This document shows, one piece after another, positions 55,163-64,000 of a stretch of DNA of 64,000 nucleotides. The stretch is taken from assembly GCF_003597395.2 (NCBI RefSeq), contig NC_133770.1:79397634-79461633 (forward strand), in the 5' to 3' direction. The notes under the pieces are model-generated. The model saw only the letters and a program-made list of their open reading frames with translations. It was not told where the DNA came from and made no database searches. The position numbers and the translations under genes are program-made. The DNA comes from Chelonoidis abingdonii (Eukaryota; Chordata; Testudines; Testudinidae). Every line of letters starts with the position of its first letter. Within the stretch, counting starts at the first letter, position 1.

Positions 55163-56361
55163 TGTGACGGGTTGGATCACAGAAACCCCTTGGGAACTGC
55201 CACCTAATATACTGAGACTACCTTTGAGCCCGTTTTCCCTGGCAACTTGGGACTTCAGTGACCTGCCTGGTTTGAGCCAGACACGCTAGCCTGATACAAA
55301 CCCAGACCCAGGTCTGAACTACGTCCCCTAAAAGCTGTAGGCTTAACTGACAACAGCTTAAGAAGTGTTCCTGTCTCCAACACTTAGATGCCCAGCTCCC
55401 AATGGGATCCAAACCCTAAATAAATCCTGTTTACCCTGCATAAAGCTTATACAGGGTAAACTCATGAATTGTTCACCCTCTATAACACTGATAGAGAGAA
55501 ATGCACAGCTCTTTGTGCCCCCTCCCTCCAGGTATTAATATATACTTTGGGTTAATTAATAAGTAAAAGTGATTTTATTAAATACAAAAGTAGGATTTAA
55601 GTGGTTCCAAGTAATAACAGACAGAACAAAGTGAATTACCAGGCAAAATAAAATAAAACACACAAGTCTAAGCCTAATACAGTAAGAAAGTGATTACAGA
55701 TGAAACCTCACCCTCAGAGATGTTCCAATAAGCTTCTTTTACAGACTAGCCTTCTTCTAGTCTGGGTCCAACAATCACTCACACCCCTGTAGTTACTGTC
55801 TTTTGTTCCAATTTCTTTCAGATATCCTTTGGGGAGCCAACTGAAGACAAAATGGATGAGTCTCCCAAAGCTTTATATAGTTTCTCCATGTAAGTCTAAA
55901 CCTCTCCTTCCCACTATGCAGAATCCAGCTCCAAGATGGAGTTTTGGAGTCACATGGGCAAGTCACATGTCCATGCATGACTCAGTTTGCAGGCTGGCAC
56001 CGCCGTTGTTTGCATGTTACTTTGAATGTTACCAGGAAAGCTCAGATGTGGACTGGCGTTGCAGAGTTCATTGTTAGCTTAAGTGTTTCTTGATTGGGCA
56101 CTTACTGAGAATACTCTTTTCTCGGAAAGCTGACCAACTGCTTCACTGAGGCTACTTAAAATTAAACAAGTACATAGCCAAAATTCATAGCTTCTAATAC
56201 AAAAATGACACACGCATACATATAGGATGAATATATCCAGTAGATCATAACCTTTGCAGAGATATGTTACATGACATATCTAACATAAAACATATTCCAG
56301 TTATGTCATATTTACTTTCATAAGCATATTTCCATGAAGCACTATGGGGTGCAATCTCACA
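55163..56361 (-). mobile_element. Solo LTR, minus strand
   Basis: Begins TGTGACGGGTTGG and ends ATCTCACA. Flanks ACCAC (55158-55162) and ACTAC (56362-56366) match at 4 of 5. Same family as 25455-26624, aligned by eye over most of the left 600 bp and the right 150 bp. Minus-strand CTATATAAAG at 55871-55880 and AATAAA at 55579-55574 correspond to the TATA and polyadenylation signals of that copy. No internal genes. Confidence 0.82.
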
Positions 56362-57786
56362 ACTACATTGCTATTCTCTGATACCAGCCTTCTCTGCCTT
56401 TTCCTTTTAGATATACAAATAATAATATGCTAATCTGATAGATATTTGAATTTCAATAATTGACACTTCAAAGGTTGCCTCTAGAGTTTTCTTCTTCCAC
56501 CTCTCCCACCAATATTTGTACAAACAACTGCCTTTGTATCATTAATTTTTGAAGCTGGTGTGGTTTATGGTCATGATCACACATAGGGACTTACTTTCCA
56601 CTCTGCCTGTCAGCTCCATTCTTGTGACCAGATAGGACACTAATTATCAAGGAAACCAGCACCTAAATTAAGTAGTTAGGTAGGTATTGAAATATCACTC
56701 TGCTCTTGGACAGACACATCTACAAAGATGTTACATCTAATTTTAGACTTAGCAGCCTTGATATTATCTTTTTGTTATTTGTAGATAATATTTTACTGAT
56801 GTTTTAATATAGTTACAGAAATAAAATGCTACAGGCCAGGTCAAAAATTCAGTAACCATCATGTATCAAAAATTAAGGGGATGAAGACTGAGATGTTTAT
56901 TTTCCCCTACTAGCAAAGTAAAAGGAAGAGAAATCTTCTATCGGAGAATAATGATGAAATCTTATTAGTGCCCTTAATCAGGGCTTCTGTAACAGCATTT
57001 ATGCTAGTATAATTATTAAGGGAAGAAAATAACCAGATATTCTGCAATGGATTTACACCAGGGATGAATTTGACCCCTCATCTTTTTCTGTTAGGGAAAC
57101 AAAACACCAGCATTTTGATTATTCATTCCCAAAGTTTCACTCATTATATTATCAGCATTCTCAATGGAAAGGAATTGTACCTTGTCTCCTTGATAGTACA
57201 AAACAAATTCACAAAAAAAAAAAAATAGAGGTTACATTCATGAACGAGATATTGAACTCAGTCCAGCACTGAACTTTTTTTGAAGTGCAAGGGTATCAAA
57301 GGAGAGCAGTAAAGGAGAAAAAAGCATGCCAGTTGTAAAACCCAGGAGTATGTTGATTTAACCTTGACTTTTCAAATATTTATAAAATCGTAACATGGAG
57401 GTAGAGTTTTAAATGAGGAAAGCATGTTTCTCAATTATCCTGGGATGTTAGGAGTTTCAGCCATTCAAAGGGCAGGTCTTTAAGATTTTGATATGTTATT
57501 GGCTGTCAGACAATATCAATTTTATTTTCAACTGGAAAATGTAACTTTATTATTTAAGATTTATGCCCTGACTTGTAAAGACTTAGACATGTACTTAATT
57601 TTACACATTGTGAATATTCATTTTTAACTCAAATGGCACTTCTCACAGGTCCTGACTCAAAAAAACACTTGAGCATATGCTTAAGGACATCTGTATTCAA
57701 CAACGTACTTAAGCAAACTCAGCTAATATACTGTTGCTCTCTTTTAGGAATACTTGAATTGTAGGATTATCATCTAAATCCTATTG
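56362..57786. other. Unassigned AT-rich stretch
   Basis: Contains the second copy of the 60-bp block (57715-57774) and fragments of a CACTTGAGCATATGCTTAAG-type MITE near 57665. No gene. Confidence 0.4.
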
Positions 57787-57910
57787 ATTCATTAGACTGC
57801 AAGCTCTTCAGGGTAGGGATTGTCTTTTTGTTACGTATTTGTACATGCCTAAAATTATGAGATTCTGGTCCATGACTGGGGCTCCTGCATGCTACCATAA
57901 TACAAATAAT
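57787..57910 (+). mobile_element. SINE/MIR-like tail, plus strand
   Basis: TTAGACTGCAAGCTCTTCAG, GGTAGGGATTGTCT, then CTGGTCCATGACTGGGGCTC, CTGCATGCTACCATAATACA and AATAAT. Same family as 18027-18150. It interrupts an older MITE whose halves are at 57650-57720 and 57915-58030. Confidence 0.6.
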
Positions 57911-59282
57911 ACTGAAGCAAATGGGATGTACATATGTGCTTTGCTTAATAGGGATGGGATTGCTCACATGCTTAAGTGCTTTGCTGAATTGCTAAAGCAC
58001 ATAAAGGAAAGCATGTGCGTAAGTATTTCCTATAGCCCCAACTCACTGAACAAACATAAACAAGGATCTACAATAATTTTCACTTTTTAAAAAAGTTACA
58101 GTCCCTGTGGACTGACTGTGCTCCTTGAACCAAAGCTATTAGGTTTAGAGAGCATAATTATGTTGGCTGTGTTAGCCGAGCTGGTAAGCTTTGTAAGAGT
58201 GATCAAAAAATTTTTAAATATCACAGATCCTGATGGAATTCTGTCATTCAAATTGTTGTAGTAACTGCACCTTATCTGATAAAAAGGTCTATTTACTAGG
58301 TGCTTTCCAGTACTAATGAATCAATTGTGTAATGCCTGGACAAAGGCATTTTTATATCACTTTTCAAACAAATTAAGACCTTCATACATATGAAAACACT
58401 CCCTCCCCTGCAATTTCCAACCACTCAAAAACCACACTGTCCAATTAACCTCAATCTTTCACCGAGCATTTCACTTACACTAAACATGACACACAACAAA
58501 TTTTAGGAAGAAAGCAGCTTTCTTTTGTGAAAACCAAAGACAGGTTCAATATTGAGCTTCTAATGGAAAGTGAGTTATAACCTTAACAGCAGAACCACTA
58601 TTGCGATGATATCCTTAACACACACTGCAAGAGCTTTTTTATTATTATTGATATTTATCAGGCTTTTTCTGCAAATAAATATCAAAAAGTACTGGCAGAT
58701 TTTGCTAGATTATGCTAAATATCTGTAGGTAAAATATAGTGCCCTTTTCTATATTTAAATTGGACCTTTATTCAAAAGCCTGCCTTAGATCAGAACTTTT
58801 ATGCTCAAACTAACATTGAGAGAGATGAACTATTAAAATTTAATCCCAAAAATACATGGACAGAGGATTATCCAACCGCTCCCACCAGGTTTTGATTAAA
58901 AACTCTGATGATAAAACTATTCTGACTCAAGTAGTGAGTTTATAAATAAGAAACATCTACTGACATTCTAAGAATATCAGCACATCAGAGAGCATGTTAA
59001 ATATCACACACCAAATTAATGAGACTCACATAAGAAAATAATGCCTATATGGGCATCATACACTCATATACATTCTCTGCTACTCCTTCCTTTTCAGAAA
59101 GTAAATATTTTAGTGACAGGTTCATGTTCAAAATTTACACTCAACCCATTAAGGGACAGAACTCTGACAGTATTATCAATCAGGAAATCTAAATGTCACA
59201 CACCAACACACACTTTACACTGTTTTTTTCGTTTCTTTAGTAATACATATAATCCTGGCAGCTCATACCTATAGCAGATGGC
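57911..59282. other. Unassigned AT-rich stretch
   Basis: TGCTTAAGTGCTTTGCTGAA at 57969 is the second half of the MITE noted above. Otherwise nothing recognised. Confidence 0.4.
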
Positions 59283-60692
59283 TGTGATGGGATTCCCAGG
59301 GTACAACCTGGAACTGTGGGACTGCTGTGCTCCCTTAACTCTCCAGCCTGGGCTCTCTCTCACAATGTTTTGCCAGTGACAAGCAGCAAACTCCTGCAGG
59401 CATTGCTGTCACTCAGCCACCAGCATGCAGAGGCACATCCAGCTAAATTGCATGAATGTTCTCCAATCCACTCATGAACTATGCACAGGGAAGCAGCAGC
59501 AGATCTTCCAAGCTCCCAGCCTTGCACCCCAGAAATATACCATCTTACACTGCTCAAGACCTTCTCTTGAACAGCACAAGTCTGTTAACTACAGGAAGAT
59601 ATTAAGTGATTATAAGTGGGAGGCATAAAGGTCAGAGGTAGTTACTTTAAGAAAATAAAAAATAAACATGCATTCTATATCCAGGGCCGGCTCCAGGCCA
59701 CAGCGCGCCAAGCGCATGCTTGGGGTGGCACGCCGCGGGGGGCGCTCTGCTGGTTGCTGGGAGGGCGGCAGGCGGCTCCGGTGGACCTGCCGCAGGCGTG
59801 CCTGCAGAGGGTCCGCTGGTCCCATGACTTCGGTAGACCTGCCGCAGGCGTTTCTGCCGACGGTCCGCTGGTACCGCGGCTCCGGTGGACCTCCCGCAGA
59901 CACGCCTGCGGCAGCTCCACCAGAGCCATGGGACCATCGGACCCTCCACAGGAATGCCTGCGGGAGGTCCACTGGAGCTGTGGGACCGGCGAGCAGCAGA
60001 GCGCCCCCCACGGCGTGCCGCCGTGCTTGGGGCGGCGAAATTGCTAGAGCTGGCCCTGTCTATATCTTAAACTTTTAGACTAAGCAAGATTTGAATCTAA
60101 CAGCTTTTCTCACCCCACTGGATATTGCAGGTAGGTGATAGTTCTTCATACTCAGGCTAAATTTCCTTCTCAGCCTGGGACCAGTCTCCTCAGTTCGAAG
60201 TCCTTGTCTTCCCAGCATTTTTGTTGCCTTCAGCATAGGTAGGGGAGGAGAGCAGTGGACTCATGATGCCACTGACCCTTATTTTATACTCTTTGCTGAG
60301 TCTCAGAGTTGAGCAATCCCCATTTTGTGGCACTTGCGCAACTGTCTCTTACAGAATTGTAAATCACTTCTTTACAATTCCCCTGCTGGTCAATGGCTTG
60401 TGATGGTTGTTTAACACTTATTTGGGAGTGGGTCATCACCTTTGTTGTCACTGGAGAGCTAGCAGCAGGAGTCTCCCAAACTGATAACATATTTCAATAA
60501 CAACCATATAACAAAATCTCATAACTTCATACATAATAATGATATGCATATTTTGACAAGCAATGAGTTTCAGCAGATCATGAGCTTTCATATGGTATCT
60601 TACATGGAATGCTTTGTATGAAATATCACAGCAATATACAAATGATGAATATGGCGGTTACAAGGTACTACTTTGAGGTTGAGTGCATCACA
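59283..60692 (-). mobile_element. Solo LTR, minus strand, carrying a nested hAT
   Basis: Starts TGTGATGGGATTCCC and ends GTGCATCACA. Flanks ATGGC (59278-59282) and ATGAC (60693-60697) match at 4 of 5. A minus-strand TATA-like GTATAAAATAAGG lies at 60279-60290. A hAT element (59682-60058) interrupts it. Unrelated in sequence to the 25- and 55-kb LTR family, though it has the same TGTGA...TCACA type of ends. Confidence 0.78.
59682..60058. mobile_element. Non-autonomous hAT element, CpG-rich, nested in LTR
   Basis: CAGGGCCGGCTCCAG at left, AGAGCTGGCCCTG at right. TCTATATC flanks exactly on both sides (59674-59681 and 60059-60066), the 8-bp hAT duplication. Interior has repeated CTCCGGTGGACCTGCCGCAG and complementary CTGCGGGAGGTCCACTGGAG segments, so it folds back on itself. 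Long open frames on both strands (up to 143 codons) are products of the GC-rich stop-poor repeat, not genes. Confidence 0.92.
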
Positions 60693-61727
60693 ATGACTCT
60701 ACTATATATGAAGAATACAGCATGTTCTACCCAAAAATTAGAGCACTTACTCTCTGAGCACTAAATGATTTTAAGATTTTATAAGTAAACTGGTTATTTA
60801 TTAATTAAAATTAATTTTAAAATGAGTCTAAGAAATTTAGCATCCTGGGTCAGTTTTATGTTTTCTTCCTGAATAGTTTCAGTAATGGACACAGACTCTC
60901 AGAATTTTCCAAATAGCTAAAGAGTGCTGAAATCTGATACACAGGCAATATTTGGAGAAAAATAGGATCATCAAAATAGCAGACATGTAAAAGGAATGAA
61001 GCAATCAGCTGCCCTTAGTAAAGATGGCCACTGCTTTCATTAATTACCTCACAGTGTTCCTCTCCATCATTTACTCTGAAAACAGTGAGGCTTCTCTCCT
61101 ATTGAGAACAATGGGATGTGGCAGCTGTTGGAAAGCTAGCCCATCTTCGTAAGTTTCTCTTGGAAGATTTTCCGAAACAGCCTCTGACAGATAAACTTTC
61201 AGCTCTGAAGAACAACAACAAAAACTGACCATTTTTCCAAAACATTTCTTGTTAAAAAACATCTGTTGCATCAGATCTACTCATTAGAGAGGTCAGGATG
61301 GGAAAATTCACTGAAAAGGATTGTGCAGGGGATTCCATACCCATTCAGAAGGGCAAGGAAAACAGGTGAACGTGCTAGGTAATGTAGGAACAGGAGGGAA
61401 GGAGAAACTGATGTGTGGGTTTACGCACAGGAGAACATGGAGAACAAGCAGCAGGTAAAACTGAGTGATATGTACTCTCCTCCTTAACTTCAACTTCACA
61501 TAAGTATTTTGTAATTTAAATAAAACAAATTTCCCAGACAAAAACTAACTTCATAGAGTTTTTTGGAGACACTCATTGTGGTATAAGCGTACGAGAGGAA
61601 TTATGGGAAGGGACTGTGGAAGTAAGTAGGAGGTAGTGGGAGGGGAGAAATGAGAGGGAAAATGAGGAAAAGAGTGTGTGCACAGAAAGAATGATGAACA
61701 CAAAGAAAAGGCACAATGAACAAGGAT
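60693..61727. other. No recognised feature
   Basis: Unassigned; no gene. Confidence 0.4.
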
Positions 61728-63014
61728 CATAGAACCCTAGGGTTAGAAGGGCCCACAAGGGTCATCTAGTCTAACCGCCTTGCAGAGATGCAGGATTTGT
61801 TGTATCTAAGCCATCCAAGACAGATGGCGATCCAGCCTCTTTTTGAAAACCTCCAGTGAAGAAGCTTCCACAACCTCCCTAAGCAGTTTGTTCCATTGTC
61901 CTATTGTTCTTACAGTTCAGAAGTTTTCCCTGAGATTTAATATAAATCTGCTATGCTGTCGTTTGAACCCACTGTTTCTTGTTCTGCCCTCTGTGGCAAG
62001 AGAGAACAACTTTTCTCCATCTTTTTAATGGCAGCTTTTCAAGTATCTAAAGACCATTACCATATCCCACCTTAAATCGCCTCTTTCTCAAACTAAACAT
62101 ACCCAGTTCCTTCAGCCTTTGCTCATAGGGCTTGCATTCCATCCCTTTGATCATCTTTGTTGCTTGTCTCTGGATCCTTTCCAGTTTCTCTACATCCTTC
62201 CTATACATTGGTGACCAAAACTGGACACAGTACTCCAGCTGAGGCCTAAACAGTGGCAAGTGGAGCGGTACTATCACCTCCCATAACTTGCCAGCTATGC
62301 CTTTGTTCATGCAACCTAAAACTGCATTTGCTTTTTTTGCAACAGCATCACATTGCTAACTCATGCTGAGGTTGTGATCCACCATGACTCCCAGATACTT
62401 CTCAGCAATGCTACTGCCAAGCCAGTTTCTCCTCATTCTGTATTTGTGAATTTGGTTTTTCTTCACTAAGTGTAGCACCATAAATTTGTCTTCGTTGAAT
62501 TTCATTTTGTTGTCTATAGCCCCAGTTCTCCAATTTATCAAGATCCCTCTGAATTTTAGCTCTATCCTCCAAAGTATTGGCAACCCCCCAGCTTTGTGTT
62601 ATCTGCAAACATAATCAGTATGCTATCTATTCCTACATCCAGGGCATTAATTAAGATGTTAAATAACACCGGACCCAGAACAGATCCCTGTGGAACCTCA
62701 CTTGAGACCTTCCTCCAATCTGACATCATTCCATTAATAATTACTCTTTGTTTGTGGTTGTTTAACCAATAATGGTAGTTCTATCAAGTCCAATTTCTCC
62801 AGCTTACTTATCAGAATGTCATGTCAGACTGTGTCAAAAGCCTTGCTGAAGTCCAGGTATATTATGTTCACTGCATTCCCTCTATCCACCAAATCAGTTA
62901 GCCTGTCACAGAAGGAAATCAAGCTGGTTTGGTATGATTTGTTCTTAGTAAATCTATACCGGCTGCTAGTGATTACCCCTTCATCCTCCAGGTATTCACA
63001 AATTTTCTCTAGTA
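61728..63014 (-). mobile_element. CR1 LINE, minus strand
   Basis: 3' end near 61728 (TCATAGAACCCTAGGGTTAG on the plus strand). Minus-strand blocks: FRPQLEYCVQFWSPMYRKDV, EKLERIQRQATKMIKGMECK, YEQRLKELGMFSLRKRRF (62047-62310); DNKMKFNEDKFMVLHL (62356-62583); TKNKSYQTSLISFCDRLTDL, VDRGNAVNIIYLDFSKAFDT (62824-63027). RT catalytic YLDF is intact. It stops within the RT where the hAT at 63015 begins. Inactive through frameshifts. Confidence 0.92.
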
Positions 63015-63027
63015 CAGTGGCTTTCAA
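62824..63027 (-). pseudogene. CR1 reverse transcriptase fragment
   Basis: Open frame ending at VIYLDF-type NIIYLDFSKAFDTV. Its N-terminal codons (MKATVLEKICEYLEDE) come partly from the adjacent hAT end. Confidence 0.8.
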
Positions 63028-63360
63028 CCTTTCCAGACTTCTGTACCCCTTTCAGGAGTCTGATTTGTCTTCCATATCCCAAGTCTCACCTCACTTAAAA
63101 ACTACTCGCTTACAAAATCTGACTTAAAAATACAAAAGTGTCACAGCAAATGATTACTGAAAAATTGCTGACTTTCTTATTTTTACCATATAATTATAAA
63201 ATAAATCAATTGGAATATAAATATTGTACTTACATTTCAGTGTACAGTATACAGAGCGGTATAAACTAATCATTGTCTGTATGAAATTTTAGTTTGTACA
63301 GACTATGCTAGTGTTTTTTATGTAGCCTGTTGTAAAACTAGGCAAATATCTAGATGAGTT
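63015..63360 (+). mobile_element. hAT-type element, second copy of the 2634-3033 family
   Basis: Starts CAGTGGCTTTCAACC; aligns with 2634-2960 almost without gaps, then stops at CTAGATGAGTT, where a different small element begins. The right TIR is missing. It interrupts the CR1 at 61728-63014, or lies at its 5' truncation point. Confidence 0.8.
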
Positions 63361-63452
63361 CAGGGCTGACCATGAGGTAACCATGAGGCGAACTGAGGCA
63401 GCCGCCTCAGGTGCCAGACTACGTAGAAACCCTCATGGTAAGGCCAGCCCTA
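63361..63452. mobile_element. Short hAT-like MITE
   Basis: CAGGGCTGACCATGAGG at left and CATGGTAAGGCCAGCCCTA at right, an imperfect inverted pair. Contains palindromic GAGGCAGCCGCCTC. No clear duplication. Confidence 0.5.
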
Positions 63453-64000
63453 GGCAAGTGTGCTCAGAGCCTCTGAAAAATCAGGCCCTAAAAGTTTCTA
63501 AGGTTTGCCAGGCAAAAACGGAGAAAACTACAATTACAGGGTGCTTGTGAAAATTTGGCCCTTAACCGTCTTCGTCTCAAGTTTATACATCTATAAATTC
63601 AGGGAGAAAATTTACCCAGCTCAGCAGGCATAGCTTGTTAATGTTGTAAAGCTGTTGGGTTTTGTTTGGTTGGCTTTTGGAAGATATAAAGTACTATGCA
63701 AATAGTAAGTATTATTTTTATTACTACTACTAGACGATACTAATAACATGCTATGGAAGTGCTGGAATTAAGGGTAACACGCAAATCTGCTGCCATGTCT
63801 TGACTTGAAACCATTGTCTCTTGTTTTTAGATTAGGATAATACTGTAAAGATGGCTATTTGTGAAAATAAATCTCAGATAAACAATCTGAGACTGGTGGG
63901 AGAGCTGTAAAAAATTGAAACGGGTCTGCTTGATTTTTTTTTATGCTAAATGGCTTCAGGTCATCATGGGGCTGATATCTCTGTCTGCCAGAAAACTTTC
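63453..64000. other. Unassigned end of window
   Basis: CTCTGAAAAATCAGGCCC at 63472-63489 is an arm of the fold-back family seen at 14612. Otherwise nothing recognised. Confidence 0.4.

Noticed and set aside
59610..60078. Overlapping open frames of 84-143 codons on both strands
   Set aside because: They lie inside a GC-rich fold-back hAT element with intact TSD; absence of stops follows from composition, and no frame has a domain.
1..63360. Possible segmental duplication, since a minus-strand CR1 followed by the same hAT occurs at both window ends
   Set aside because: The CR1-hAT junctions differ (about 190 bp of unrelated DNA at 2440-2633; direct contact within RT at 63015), so these are independent insertions.
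1..64000. CRISPR arrays, bacterial operons, prophage or toxin-antitoxin systems
   Set aside because: No regularly spaced short repeats and no dense long ORFs. The content is a vertebrate repeat landscape.

Overview
The window looks like ordinary, gene-poor vertebrate DNA with about 40% GC by eye, stop codons in every frame and dense transposon remnants. I recognise no host exon, tRNA, rRNA, CpG-island promoter or bacterial feature. The repeat mix is CR1 LINEs, Penelope-like elements with a GIY-YIG endonuclease, RTE/BovB-like and L2-like LINEs, hAT, Harbinger-like and other TIR DNA transposons, MIR-like SINEs and solo LTRs. From memory of these families this fits a turtle, or at least a non-avian archosauromorph. 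That assignment is inference, not a database result.

Layout. 1-2440 is a minus-strand CR1 with reverse transcriptase and endonuclease remnants, followed by a hAT element (2634-3033), a Harbinger-like MITE (3617-3900) and a CR1 3' tail. 6212-10020 is a second minus-strand CR1 carrying a Penelope-like insertion (7226-9527) with a 13-bp target-site duplication and two inverted arms. 10.8-19 kb holds an LTR-like fragment, Harbinger and hAT remnants, a MIR-like SINE and a Penelope tail. 19156-21246 is a roughly 2.1-kb TIR element with strong palindromes near its left end. 21454-22520 is a second Penelope copy. 25455-26624 is a solo LTR with a 5-bp duplication. 26.8-30.5 kb is mostly unassigned AT-rich sequence. 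30.5-32.1 kb is a degenerate repetitive block. 33.9-38.5 kb is an RTE/BovB-like LINE split by an LTR-like block, a short hAT-type MITE and a CR1 piece. 41.5-43.3 kb is a Penelope cluster. 46.0-47.4 kb is the best preserved CR1. 47.9-48.6 kb is a CpG-rich hAT element with an exact 95-bp internal duplication next to an N. 50.9-51.5 kb holds two adjacent Harbinger-like MITEs. 52.4-53.7 kb is an L2-like LINE split by a hAT with a perfect 8-bp duplication. 55163-56361 and 59283-60692 are two more solo LTRs, the second carrying a nested hAT. 61.7-63.0 kb is another CR1, followed by a second copy of the hAT family seen at 2.6 kb.

No genes work together here. The coding traces are dead transposon proteins. 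The most informative content is structural: perfect target-site duplications that date nested insertions, inverted Penelope arms, hammerhead-ribozyme-like motifs in the Penelope ends, a 28-bp Penelope insertion, and a bias of CR1 elements and LTRs to the minus strand. That bias would be expected inside an intron of a plus-strand gene.
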